From the NCBI GenBank assembly GCA_030428615.1, contig JAUIDN010000001.1:1-64000 (forward strand): DNA of 64,000 nucleotides. Direction: 5' to 3'. This DNA is from Alphaproteobacteria bacterium. Lineage in GTDB: Bacteria > Pseudomonadota > Alphaproteobacteria > Sphingomonadales > Emcibacteraceae. Shown here piece after piece: positions 35,767-44,504 of this stretch (position 1 is the stretch's first letter; every line of letters begins with the position of its first letter). The position numbers and the translations under genes are program-made. Below the pieces are notes generated by a model, which had not been told where the DNA came from, did no database searches, and saw nothing but the letters and a program-made list of their open reading frames with translations.

Positions 35767-36802
35767 TTTCTTCGGGCTCTGGCGGTTCCTGGTTGGACAA
35801 TTCAATCCATGCCTCCAGCTTTTCCTTTGCTCTACCGCTATCGATGGCGTCTGCGGCAATTTCAACACCAGCTTTCAAATCCACGGCCTTGCCCCCAACG
35901 ACAAGTGCCGCAGCCGTGTTCAGCAGAACGATATCGCGATACGCGCTTTTTTCACCCGAAAGAAGTCTCAGGATTGCGTCAGCGTTGTAATCGGCATCAC
36001 CACCTTTTATATCGTCAATCGGCGCACGCTTTAATCCGGCATCTTCTGGGGAAATAGTAAATTCAATCACTTTCCCATCTTTATATTCCGCCACGTGGGT
36101 TTCTCCCGTGATGGTAATTTCATCTAGTCCATCTGATCCAGTCACAACCCAGACATGCTCACTGCCAAGCCGCCCAAGCACTTCTGCCATGGGACGGTTC
36201 CATTTTTTATTAAACACGCCGATAACCTGGTATTTTGTTTCAGCCGGGTTTGAAAGGGGACCAATCAGGTTAAAAATTGTTTGCGTACCAAGCGCTGCAC
36301 GCGACGGGCCAACATGCCGGGCCGCACTATGGTGACGGGTTGCCATCAGGAAACCTATCCCGAGTTCATACAGACACCGTCTGACAATTTCCATATCCGC
36401 ATCAATGTTGATACCCAGGGTTTCAAGTACGTCTGCACTGCCGGTTTTTGACGATGCGGCTCGGTTACCGTGTTTTGCCACCGGCACACCACACGCTGCA
36501 AGCACAATTGCCGCAGCCGTTGAAATATTATAAGTACCGGATTGGTCACCCCCGGTACCACAGGTATCAACCGCACCTTCCGGTGCTTTGATTGTGAGCG
36601 CCTTGGCTCTCATGGCTTCAACCGCGCCTGTCATTTCCTCAATGCTTTCACCACGGATTCTAAGTCCCATCAGAAAGGCACCAATCTGCGCACCGGTGGC
36701 ATCACCATTCATCATATATTCGAACGCATCCCGCGACATTTCACGGGTTAATATATTTCCTTCGGCCAGATAATTGATGACTTGTTTGAAATCTAATGAC
36801 AT
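35759..36802 (-). CDS. trpD: Anthranilate phosphoribosyltransferase
   Basis: A 347-residue enzyme joining anthranilate to phosphoribosyl pyrophosphate. Motifs: [31 protein letters not shown] (glycine-rich PRPP loop), [50 protein letters not shown]. Overlaps trpG upstream by 10 nt and trpC downstream by 8 nt, so the three are expressed together. Confidence 0.97.
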   Translation of the reverse strand: MSLDFKQVINYLAEGNILTREMSRDAFEYMMNGDATGAQIGAFLMGLRIRGESIEEMTGAVEAMRAKALTIKAPEGAVDTCGTGGDQSGTYNISTAAAIVLAACGVPVAKHGNRAASSKTGSADVLETLGINIDADMEIVRRCLYELGIGFLMATRHHSAARHVGPSRAALGTQTIFNLIGPLSNPAETKYQVIGVFNKKWNRPMAEVLGRLGSEHVWVVTGSDGLDEITITGETHVAEYKDGKVIEFTISPEDAGLKRAPIDDIKGGDADYNADAILRLLSGEKSAYRDIVLLNTAAALVVGGKAVDLKAGVEIAADAIDSGRAKEKLEAWIELSNQEPPEPEENE

Positions 36803-37392
36803 CTGGCGTTCTCAAGGTTGAAATTGTTGGCAAGTGCAACAAAGTTTTTCAAAATATCATGCCCATGTTCCGACGCAATACTTTCCGGGTGGAACTGGAC
36901 CCCATGAACGGGATGATTTTTATGGCTTAATCCCATGATAATACCGTCATCCGTTTCCGAGGTGATCTCAAGTACATCGGGTAGAGTGTTACGTTCGACA
37001 ATTAACGAATGATAACGTGTTGCGTTAAAGGGGCTTTCGAAATTCTGAAACAATGCCTTGCCACCATGGTTTATTTTGCTGACCTTCCCATGCATCAGAT
37101 AAGGGGCGCGAACAACCTTACCGCCATATACCTGACCGATAGACTGATGACCAAGACAGACACCTAAAATTGGCGTCGTGGCGCCAAGTTGGCCAACAAT
37201 TTCCATGCAAATTCCTGCATCATCCGGCGTACACGGCCCGGGGGAGAGGATTATTCCGGTTGGTTTTTTGTCACGTAATTCTTTCACCGAAATTTCGTCA
37301 TTGCGATATACTTCAACATCTGCACCGATCTCACCAAGATAATGGTACAAATTATAGGTAAAACTGTCATAATTATCGATCAGTATAAACAT
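36793..37392 (-). CDS. trpG: Anthranilate synthase glutamine amidotransferase subunit (TrpG/PabA type)
   Basis: A 199-residue class I glutamine amidotransferase. Start MFILIDNYDSFTYNLYHYLGE, oxyanion loop LSPGPCTPDDAG, nucleophile cysteine in ILGVCLGHQSIGQVYGG, and His-Glu in VQFHPESIASEHG. It supplies ammonia to anthranilate synthase component I; the same subunit often serves aminodeoxychorismate synthase. trpE is not adjacent: the next gene upstream is a divergent transporter. Leads the overlapping trpG-trpD-trpC cluster. Confidence 0.95.
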   Translation of the reverse strand: MFILIDNYDSFTYNLYHYLGEIGADVEVYRNDEISVKELRDKKPTGIILSPGPCTPDDAGICMEIVGQLGATTPILGVCLGHQSIGQVYGGKVVRAPYLMHGKVSKINHGGKALFQNFESPFNATRYHSLIVERNTLPDVLEITSETDDGIIMGLSHKNHPVHGVQFHPESIASEHGHDILKNFVALANNFNLENARCH

Positions 37393-37505
37393 TGCGCCCG
37401 CTTTATAATAAATTTTCCTTCCTTTTACAAAAGATGCTGCAAAAGGTACAACATTAATTTAAGCTGAAACAAAATAATAAAGATATTACAAGATAAAGGC
37501 CACTG

Positions 37506-38711
37506 ATGGACAGGAAGAATTCAGCACGTCTATTGTACGCAATCATCCTTGCCGTCATTCTTGGTGCCCTTACCGGTTGGTTTATGGGCAGGGATGCGTT
37601 GATGTTCTCCTGGATGGGGACGCTCTTTCTGAACGCCCTTAAAATGGTGGTGGTGCCGCTTATCGTTGCCGCCATTATTTCCGGAATTTCATCTCTTGGT
37701 GACGTCAGAAAACTTGGCAAACCCGGTTCAATCACGGTTATCTATTTTCTATTAACAACAATGGCGGCCGCTTTCGTCGGAATGTTTTTGGCCAATATTT
37801 TTGTACCCGGCAATAATTTTCATCTAATTCCAAACATGACGAATACAGTGGAGCAGGGCACCTCAAGCCTTTCGGATGTTCTGCTTAGCCTGATATCGCC
37901 GAATATTGTCGCATCTGCCGCTAATCTTGAACTATTGCAGCTTATTGTATTTTCCATCATTTTCGGCGCTGCTTTGACTGTAACGGGTGAAAAAGGGCGG
38001 GTCGTCGGCGATTTTTTTGAAAGTTTGAATAAGATAATGATGGTTATTGTCGGGTGGATTATGGTGTTGTCACCCTTTGGGATTTTTGCTTTGGTCGCAA
38101 CACCCGTTGCCGAAGCCGGAGGCGGCAATGCGATCCTTGAAACCTTTGGTGCGGTGGGCGCGTATATGGGGGTTGTTTTAATCGGGTTGGTTCTACATGG
38201 GATTATTCTGTTCATCCTGATGGCTATTACGACGGGCAGGGGCGCTCGGTTTGTCCGTGAAATGCTGCCTGCACTATTTACCGCGATGGGAACATCCAGT
38301 TCATCCGCCACGGTGCCGCTTTCCATGGAATGTGCTGAAAATGCTGGTTTGTCAAAGGGGCCTGTTCGCTTTGTCATACCGCTTGGTAGTACCGTGAATA
38401 TGAATGGTACCGCCGTTTATCAGGGCGTTGCTGTCATTTTTCTTGCGCAGGTTTATGGCGTAGACATCGGGTTTTCCGATTATTTCGTTGTTGCTCTGAC
38501 CACTGCATTTGCCTCTATCGGTTCCGCAGGGATACCACAAGGCGGGCATGTTATGACGCTTATGCTTTTTTCTGTTGTGGGGATTCCGGCCGAAGGGTTT
38601 GGGCTGATACTGCCCGTTGACTGGATGCTTGATCGCGCAAGAACAACGCTTAATGTCTGGGGTGATCTGGTCGGGACAGCTTTTCTGAACCGTTTTATGA
38701 TGGACGAATGA
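37506..38711 (+). CDS. Dicarboxylate/amino acid:cation symporter (DAACS family)
   Basis: A 401-residue inner membrane protein of the GltP/DctA family with eight hydrophobic segments and two re-entrant loops. Family motifs: MGTSSSSATVPLSMECAEN (serine-rich hairpin), PLGSTVNMNGTAVYQG, SIGSAGIPQGGHV, and the binding helix segment PVDWMLDRARTTLNVWGDL. It probably takes up glutamate, aspartate, serine/threonine or C4-dicarboxylates with sodium or protons. ATG 37506 has AAAGG upstream. Divergent from trpG. Confidence 0.94.
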   Translation: MDRKNSARLLYAIILAVILGALTGWFMGRDALMFSWMGTLFLNALKMVVVPLIVAAIISGISSLGDVRKLGKPGSITVIYFLLTTMAAAFVGMFLANIFVPGNNFHLIPNMTNTVEQGTSSLSDVLLSLISPNIVASAANLELLQLIVFSIIFGAALTVTGEKGRVVGDFFESLNKIMMVIVGWIMVLSPFGIFALVATPVAEAGGGNAILETFGAVGAYMGVVLIGLVLHGIILFILMAITTGRGARFVREMLPALFTAMGTSSSSATVPLSMECAENAGLSKGPVRFVIPLGSTVNMNGTAVYQGVAVIFLAQVYGVDIGFSDYFVVALTTAFASIGSAGIPQGGHVMTLMLFSVVGIPAEGFGLILPVDWMLDRARTTLNVWGDLVGTAFLNRFMMDE

Positions 38712-38770
38712 TCTCACATATACTAACTTTTCAAAAATAAAACCGGGCAAAAATAAACTTAGGGGCAAAC

Positions 38771-40648
38771 ATGTCAAAATTAATTAAATCATATCTTTTT
38801 ATTCTTTTTATCATTTCAGGCGCCAATACAGTCTTCGCGCAGGACGATTATGACGTCAAAGAACATTATACCAAACACGAATATGAAATCCCTATGCGCG
38901 ATGGTGTTAAGCTATTCACCGCCGTCTACACGCCGAAGGATAAATCAAAAACATATCCGATGATTATGGTGAAAACACCTTATGCAATCCGCCCGTACGG
39001 TGTTGACAATTTCCCGGATCAGCTTGGCCCGATGGGAGGGGACAACCGTTTTGCCAAAGACGGATACATTTTCGTTTATCAAGACGTGCGCGGCAGATGG
39101 ATGTCCGAAGGGACGTTCCGCAATATGACCCCACATAACCCGGATAAGCAAGGTCCGAATGATACTGACGAAAGTTCGGATATGTATGACACGGTCGAAT
39201 TTTTGCTTGAAAATGTGAGCGGGCATAACGGAAATGTCGGCATTTACGGGATATCATACCGCGGGTTTTATGCCGCAGCGTCCATTATCGATAGCCACCC
39301 GGCCATAAAGGCATCAAGCCCGCAGGCGCCGATGGCAGATATCTTTTACGGCGATGATTTCCATCACCGCGGTGCATTCTTCCTGCTTGATGCGTTTCGT
39401 TTCTTCCGCGGATTTGATCAGGACCATAATAACCCGACCACGGTCGGCAAGAGGGACACCTTTCAGTTTCCCGGTAATGACGCCTATAAATTCTTCCTTG
39501 AGCTGGGTGCGCTTCACAATGTGAATGACACAATATTCAAGGGAAAAAGCGACTTCTGGAACAAGTTGATGGAACATCCGGATTATGATGAATTCTGGAA
39601 AAGTCGCCATCTCGCGCCGCATTTGAAAAATGTGAAGGCCAATGTTATGACGGTGATCGGTGCCTTTGACGCCGAAGACAGTTACGGCGGCACCGCCATT
39701 TATCAAAGTATTGAGCGAAATAACCGCGGTATTGACAATATGCTGGTGAGGGGCCCGTGGTTTCATGGCGGCTGGGTGCGGTCAGACGGCACCCATCTTG
39801 GCAATGTACAGTTCAATGTGCCGACATCCCGGTATTATAAGGAAAATATCGATCTGAAATTCTTCAATCATTATCTAAAAGGGGGGCCGGATCACGACCT
39901 GCCGGAAGTGCTGGCTTTTTATACCGGGGAGAATGAATGGCGCGAACATGACGAATGGCCACCCGAAAACGCGGAACCAATGACATTTTATTTAAAAAAT
40001 GATGGCGCTGTAGATACCGAAAAACCAGCTGGAGCGGGGTTAAGCGAATGGGTGAGTGACCCGGCCAACCCGGTGCCATACACCCGCGAAATCACAAACG
40101 GCCGCTCCCGTGAATATATGGTCGAAGATCAGCGATTTGCCGGACAACGACCCGATGTCATGGTTTATCAAACGGATATTCTGGATAATGACCTGACATT
40201 AAGCGGGCCGATTGTTGCCGACCTTTATGTGGAAACCACGGGAACAGATGCCGATTTTGTCGTTAAAATCATTGATGTGTTTCCGGATAATTACCCGGAA
40301 CATGAAAATAAATATATGGATGTGCCAATGAAGGGCTACCAGATGATGGTTCGTGGTGAGGTAATCCGCGGAAAATATCGCAATTCATATGAAAAACCAG
40401 AGCCCTTTACCCCCGGTGAGGTCACACAGGTGAAATTCACACTGCCGGATATCACCCATACCTTCAAGCAGGGCCATAAACTGATGATACAGATTCAAAG
40501 TTCCTGGTTCCCTCTTGTTGACCGCAATCCTCAACAATTTTTGAATATCTATGAAGCACGTGACGACGATTATATCAAAGCCACCCACAAAATTCATCAT
40601 TCGGCCGACTATCCGTCCAGCGTGACCATCGGACATATTGCCAACTGA
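38771..40648 (+). CDS. Secreted CocE/NonD-family hydrolase (X-Pro dipeptidyl-peptidase S15 type)
   Basis: A 625-residue protein with a signal peptide (cut near NTVFA-QDD). The N-terminal alpha/beta-hydrolase has nucleophile S162 in GIYGISYRGFYAA, then an acid candidate in VIGAFDAEDSYGG and histidine in VRGPWFHGGW. The C-terminal jelly-roll domain has SGPIVADLYVETTGTDADFVVKIIDVFPD. This is the layout of alpha-amino acid ester hydrolases and cocaine esterase, which cleave or transfer acyl groups of amino acid esters and peptides. Substrate unknown; likely periplasmic. A terminator follows. Confidence 0.93.
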   Translation: MSKLIKSYLFILFIISGANTVFAQDDYDVKEHYTKHEYEIPMRDGVKLFTAVYTPKDKSKTYPMIMVKTPYAIRPYGVDNFPDQLGPMGGDNRFAKDGYIFVYQDVRGRWMSEGTFRNMTPHNPDKQGPNDTDESSDMYDTVEFLLENVSGHNGNVGIYGISYRGFYAAASIIDSHPAIKASSPQAPMADIFYGDDFHHRGAFFLLDAFRFFRGFDQDHNNPTTVGKRDTFQFPGNDAYKFFLELGALHNVNDTIFKGKSDFWNKLMEHPDYDEFWKSRHLAPHLKNVKANVMTVIGAFDAEDSYGGTAIYQSIERNNRGIDNMLVRGPWFHGGWVRSDGTHLGNVQFNVPTSRYYKENIDLKFFNHYLKGGPDHDLPEVLAFYTGENEWREHDEWPPENAEPMTFYLKNDGAVDTEKPAGAGLSEWVSDPANPVPYTREITNGRSREYMVEDQRFAGQRPDVMVYQTDILDNDLTLSGPIVADLYVETTGTDADFVVKIIDVFPDNYPEHENKYMDVPMKGYQMMVRGEVIRGKYRNSYEKPEPFTPGEVTQVKFTLPDITHTFKQGHKLMIQIQSSWFPLVDRNPQQFLNIYEARDDDYIKATHKIHHSADYPSSVTIGHIAN

Positions 40649-40652
40649 TTAT

Positions 40653-40692
40653 GACATGGGAGAAGGGGGCCAATTTCCCCTTTTTACCATGT
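40653..40692 (+). terminator. Terminator after CocE-family gene
   Basis: AAGGGG pairs with CCCCTT across an 8-9 nt loop, followed by TTT. Outer flanks ACATGG and ACCATGT extend the stem. Typical intrinsic terminator geometry. Confidence 0.7.
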
Positions 40693-40748
40693 TTATTAAC
40701 CAAACTTAGTATGTTATCATTACGTCAGTTATGGGCAAAGGGCACTTT

Positions 40749-40973
40749 ATGAGACGATTAATGGTCATTATTGGCTATATTAACGGCAAAATTGGCGTTA
40801 GATGCCAAAACTGCCTTCGTCTCAAGGATGGTCGCTGTTTTGGCACTAAAATCCCCGAAGATGAGCAATATAAGCAACGGACCTGTGGTTTCTGGAAACG
40901 CAAATATGCCTGGATAAAACGACAGTCCGCCGCCAAGGAAGAGAACATCAAATTGAAAAATAACTATGAATAA
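40749..40973 (+). CDS. Small cysteine-containing basic protein, unknown
   Basis: A 74-residue protein starting MRRLMVIIGYINGK. ATG 40749 is preferred because AAAGGG lies 6 nt before it; ATG 40731, in frame, lacks a ribosome site. Four cysteines form C-x2-C-x7-C-x15-C (RCQNC, GRCFG, RTCGFW), suggesting metal binding. A basic segment FWKRKYAWIKRQ follows, then a charged tail. I do not recognise the family. It ends 20 nt before the ProB-like gene, so the two are probably co-transcribed. A zinc-ribbon-like nucleic-acid-binding or iron-sulphur protein is possible. Confidence 0.65.
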   Translation: MRRLMVIIGYINGKIGVRCQNCLRLKDGRCFGTKIPEDEQYKQRTCGFWKRKYAWIKRQSAAKEENIKLKNNYE

Positions 40974-40993
40974 ATTTCTGTATTGTCGCACCT

Positions 40994-41746
40994 ATGCCTT
41001 TAAATCATAAGAAAATTGTCGTTAAGGTCGGATCATCAACTATTTTTGATGGTGAAACCGGAAAAGTAAGACGGGACCGGATCAATTCTATTGCCGCGGA
41101 CATCAAATGGCTGTCAACGGACTTGGACAGCAATGTTATTCTCATGAGTTCCGGTGCGCTCGCAACAGGACGGGAAATACTTAAAAAAGCGGAGATCAGC
41201 CCCAATAATGAGCAGATATTAGGCGCCATTGGCCAGATTGACATTTCAACCGCATGGGCAGCGGCACTTAAGGGCCAATCGCTTGTGATGGGCCAATTGC
41301 TTCTAACACCGGATGTAATTGATAAATCAGATATCGCAGAAGCGACGATCAAGCATATGTTCCAAAACGGTATAATCCCCTATATTAATGAAAATATCCC
41401 TATTATGGAACATTATGATAATGACGGTTTGGCCGCAAATGTCGCCAAAAAGACGGGCTGTGATCTTCTGATCCTGCTTTCCGACGTGGACGGCGTTTAT
41501 ACCGCAAATCCAGCAATCAATCCCGCGGCCCAAAAAATAGATATTATTGATGACATTGATACAGCGATCAGTAAATACGGCGGCGGTGCATTATCGGCAG
41601 TCGGCACTGGTGGGATGATCACAAAATTGACCGCAGCGAGGCTTCTTCTGAATGCCGGTGTAAGGACCATCATTGCCAGCGGGGAATTGGATAACCCCAT
41701 TCGCGCGATTACCAACGAGCGCAATGGAACGTTAATTAAAGGGTAA
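40994..41746 (+). CDS. proB: Glutamate 5-kinase-like amino acid kinase without PUA domain
   Basis: A 250-residue amino-acid-kinase-fold protein. Motifs match ProB: KIVVKVGSSTIFD, LMSSGALATG, GAIGQIDISTAWA, INENIPIMEHYDNDGLAANVA, LLILLSDVDGVYTANP, and the ATP loop GTGGMITKLTAA. ProB makes gamma-glutamyl phosphate for proline synthesis. The usual C-terminal PUA domain (about 100 residues) is absent and no proA is adjacent, whereas proB and proA are often neighbours. It may be a PUA-less ProB or a related kinase with another substrate. The ribosome site before ATG 40994 is weak. Preceded closely by the small cysteine protein. Confidence 0.8.
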   Translation: MPLNHKKIVVKVGSSTIFDGETGKVRRDRINSIAADIKWLSTDLDSNVILMSSGALATGREILKKAEISPNNEQILGAIGQIDISTAWAAALKGQSLVMGQLLLTPDVIDKSDIAEATIKHMFQNGIIPYINENIPIMEHYDNDGLAANVAKKTGCDLLILLSDVDGVYTANPAINPAAQKIDIIDDIDTAISKYGGGALSAVGTGGMITKLTAARLLLNAGVRTIIASGELDNPIRAITNERNGTLIKG

Positions 41747-41816
41747 AAAGAATTCCTTTGCCTCGGTCCGTATATATCTTTAATAATCATCATTAAAATA
41801 AACGGAGGAGGGATAT

Positions 41817-42014
41817 ATGTTTCTAAACGACCAGACATTAAAGTTCATCAAGCAGCGTGATTTTTATTTACTGAGTAAAGCGAAAAAAGCCGAAGACCTT
41901 GTTGATTATGATTTTAAAAAGATCGCTGACAGCATCGGTGTGTCACTTGACACCGTAAAAGAGGACGCAAAGGCATACGGATTTGATCTGCGAACCCACA
42001 AGCCGGTTTTGTAA
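41817..42014 (+). CDS. Small helix-turn-helix-like protein, unknown
   Basis: A 65-residue protein with an exceptionally strong ribosome site (GGAGGAGGG) before ATG 41817. Residues about 31-55 (DFKKIADSIGVSLDTVKEDA) have the spacing of a helix-turn-helix, with a conserved-looking GVS turn. I do not recognise the family. No signal peptide, no cysteines. Possibly a small DNA-binding regulator; function not known. Confidence 0.65.
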   Translation: MFLNDQTLKFIKQRDFYLLSKAKKAEDLVDYDFKKIADSIGVSLDTVKEDAKAYGFDLRTHKPVL

Positions 42015-42132
42015 TACGGGTGAAATCGCGCAGTAGGCGGGAAATAAATATAAATCGTCGCTTGGGGTTACAACCCCTTTATTCGCATAATATATATTAT
42101 GGTAAATTTTAATTCTTGATAAGGCGATTAAA

Positions 42133-42945
42133 ATGACTGAAAGTGGTTTATTGGTATTACAGATTATTGGCGGAATCGTCTTCCTCATCGCCAGTTTCAT
42201 CATCACACTTAAAATGGCGGAAGATCATCGCTGGCTGATATGGCTTTTTCTACTGAGCGTCGCCGCGTGGGTTTTATCTTTCTTTGTTGATTTCGGTTAT
42301 CTCTACGGTTGGATTTCCGGCGCAAGCATCATCGTGGTATTTTTAATTGCCTGGGCGCTTTTAGCGTTTCATTTCTGCATCGACGCCATAGAAGCCATTA
42401 TTGAATACCGCAGGACGATATTAATCAGCATCGCCGTGTGTACCGCGACGGCAGCCACCATATACACCATTGTCCAATTTGATCTTTACAGTGAATTTTT
42501 CTACGCCTTGATCGGTCTGACCCTTCTTTCTGCCATAATCGGCAAACCGGCGGCGGTTCGTGAACTGGTGCTGTCGCTCACTAAACTATCAATAATTTTG
42601 ATAATCGGTGGTGTTGGTCTATATGCGCTGGGCGCATTTATCTATATGTCCTACAATTACGGGTTTGAAATTTTCCTTGAAATCGGTAGTGACCGGTTCT
42701 GGATTGCCTGGGCGAGTTACGTGCTGTTCACGCAAATGGTGTTTGGGTTTGTTCTAGTCAGCATTGTCATCCTTATCATGATGCCGGGTCTAAAACTTCC
42801 AACTTACGCAGAGCGATTGATGATGAAGGAAGAAAAACGAATATCCGACGCCGCCCACCTTAAAGGACACACCAACGGCACATTGACAGTAAAGGCAAAA
42901 GCTGGTGAGCGATCAGCCATATATCATTCATCATCGTGTTTATAA
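42133..42945 (+). CDS. Polytopic membrane protein, unknown
   Basis: A 270-residue protein with about seven hydrophobic segments, for example VLQIIGGIVFLIASFIITL, LIWLFLLSVAAWVLSFFVD, IIVVFLIAWALLAFHFC, ILISIAVCTATAATIYTIV, LSIILIIGGVGLYALGAF and FGFVLVSIVILIMM. A charged cytosolic tail of about 45 residues follows. No family recognised. AAGGCG precedes ATG 42133. Its last 22 nt overlap the convergent gene's end. Confidence 0.75.
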   Translation: MTESGLLVLQIIGGIVFLIASFIITLKMAEDHRWLIWLFLLSVAAWVLSFFVDFGYLYGWISGASIIVVFLIAWALLAFHFCIDAIEAIIEYRRTILISIAVCTATAATIYTIVQFDLYSEFFYALIGLTLLSAIIGKPAAVRELVLSLTKLSIILIIGGVGLYALGAFIYMSYNYGFEIFLEIGSDRFWIAWASYVLFTQMVFGFVLVSIVILIMMPGLKLPTYAERLMMKEEKRISDAAHLKGHTNGTLTVKAKAGERSAIYHSSSCL

Positions 42946-43745
42946 ATGCTGGTTACGATCCGGACCTGCCCGGATTTAAGCTGCTTGGTCAGGCCCACCC
43001 ATTTGGTCACCTCGTCCCGGAAAGCCTTGATAATATTTTCATTGGCCGCCGCAAGCCCCGGTGGCGTTTCCTTTTGCAGAATGTCAATTTTCTTTTCCAG
43101 CGCCAAAATCCAGTGGTCCGTATGATCAAGTTCAAGATAAAAGTAAAAAGCGATGTTATCGGCAAGCTTCTGCGACGGTTCCTTTTTTTCATCTTCAGAA
43201 GTTGTTACCAGTTTAGGCAGAAAAACATAGCCGGACGGCAAGGTACAATCGTCAAGTTTTTGCCAGTCAATGCTTTTTTCATGATCAAGAGTTGGGTAAA
43301 AGGAAAATACATGGGCGAAATATTGTGTTCCCTGCGCCCCCTCATCTGCCGCTCCTAACCGGTCAATTTTATCTGAAAGGCCGAGTTTTTTTATGTGCTG
43401 CAAAACCGATGAGATATGGTCGTCATCGCACAAATATTCCACGCTTGGCCCGCTTCCGGATGCGATATTGCACATGTCGGTACCGCAAAGGGAATCATAC
43501 ACCTTAATTCTCTTACTATTATCAATTTGAAATTTTTGAAACAGCTTGCGGTAAACCACGCTCATTTCCGGATAGTATGGATACCTGCCCCAGAAAAGTT
43601 CTTTTCCCTTTTTGATGTCTTCTTTTGCCGTCGTTTGATGGTTTGATTTTTGTTCTGATATCTGTCCAGATTTTATAAAAGACCTGCGAACAGGTTTTCC
43701 TTTATTGGGTTTATTCTCAAAAAGACTTCTTATATTTTCCAACAT
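42924..43745 (-). CDS. Hypothetical protein, possibly methyltransferase-like
   Basis: A 273-residue soluble protein without signal peptide or membrane segments. The middle (about residues 80-125: KVYDSLCGTDMCNIASGSGP then EYLCDDDHISSVLQHIKKLGL) loosely resembles the glycine-rich loop and acidic strand of SAM-binding methyltransferases, but the pattern is too weak to claim the fold. The first 50 residues are basic and probably disordered. I do not recognise the family. It converges on the membrane protein gene and overlaps its 3' end by 22 nt. Confidence 0.72.
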   Translation of the reverse strand: MLENIRSLFENKPNKGKPVRRSFIKSGQISEQKSNHQTTAKEDIKKGKELFWGRYPYYPEMSVVYRKLFQKFQIDNSKRIKVYDSLCGTDMCNIASGSGPSVEYLCDDDHISSVLQHIKKLGLSDKIDRLGAADEGAQGTQYFAHVFSFYPTLDHEKSIDWQKLDDCTLPSGYVFLPKLVTTSEDEKKEPSQKLADNIAFYFYLELDHTDHWILALEKKIDILQKETPPGLAAANENIIKAFRDEVTKWVGLTKQLKSGQVRIVTSIYKHDDE

Positions 43746-43986
43746 TACACATACTCATGAACTTAACTTTTTAATCGAAAAAATGAACATATTTTACGTT
43801 CAGCAATTTACACTAATACCGGGTACTTCGAACAAAACTATAAAATCAGAATGTAAAAAATGAGTGAAAAATATTTCCAATTGCATATATCACTAAAAAA
43901 ATTAAAATTTTCTATTGGCAAGCGAAATATGTGGCTGTATAAGATGCCAACCAAATCGGCATCCGCCGATATAAAGTGATCGATGA

Positions 43987-44062
43987 TCCCCGATAGCTCA
44001 GTTGGTAGAGCAGTAGACTGTTAATCTATTTGTCGCAGGTTCGAGTCCTGCTCGGGGAGCCA
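43987..44062 (+). tRNA. tRNA-Asn (anticodon GTT)
   Basis: A 76-nt tRNA with encoded CCA. The acceptor stem TCCCCGA pairs with TCGGGGA. The D-arm is GCTCAGTTGGTAGAGC. The anticodon stem-loop is GTAGA-CTGTTAA-TCTAT with GTT at 44020-44022. The T-arm is GCAGG-TTCGAGT-CCTGC, with discriminator G. All stems pair. No duplicate of its 3' end was seen downstream, so there is no direct sign of integration here. Confidence 0.97.
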
Positions 44063-44504
44063 CTTTTGACACTAATTCAAATCACCAAGTAAAATAAAGG
44101 GTGTCTTTAAGGTATACTTTAGCTTAGAGCCTTTTAATTCCAAGTTCGCAAATACATAATGGATGAGTTGGCGTTTTTCATCGGTTGTCGAACACTCAAA
44201 GAATACCATGCAGTATCTGAATACCTAACTTGTATTCATCTACATGATGGTTTGACTTTTTGGTCTAAACCGACTACAAAGCACCCAGAGTTTGGCAAAA
44301 GCCCTCTATAGAAACGATTTTTTCGGAAAACAGATTGCCTGCTAAGGCAATTGGTGAAAACATACTAGACCTCACCTCCTTCAGCTAAGTTTGACTTTAT
44401 AGTTTTTGCGCCTATTCAGGCTTTGAATTGCGACCTTTGCATTATGCAAGGTGCACGCATGAGCGCATTTATAATAGCGCTTATAAAAATAAGGAGGCAT
44501 AGAT
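44063..44504. other. 442-bp gene-poor stretch after tRNA-Asn
   Basis: No recognised gene. One short frame at 44159-44311 (+, 50 codons, starting MDELAFFIGC) lacks a ribosome site and is probably chance or a relic. The last bases hold the promoter and strong ribosome site (AAGGAGG) of the DUF1611 gene. The stretch is AT-rich. No integrase or repeat of the tRNA end was found. Confidence 0.5.

Noticed and set aside
44159-44311. 50-codon frame after tRNA-Asn
   Set aside because: It has no ribosome site and no recognisable similarity, and the length is within chance in this stretch.
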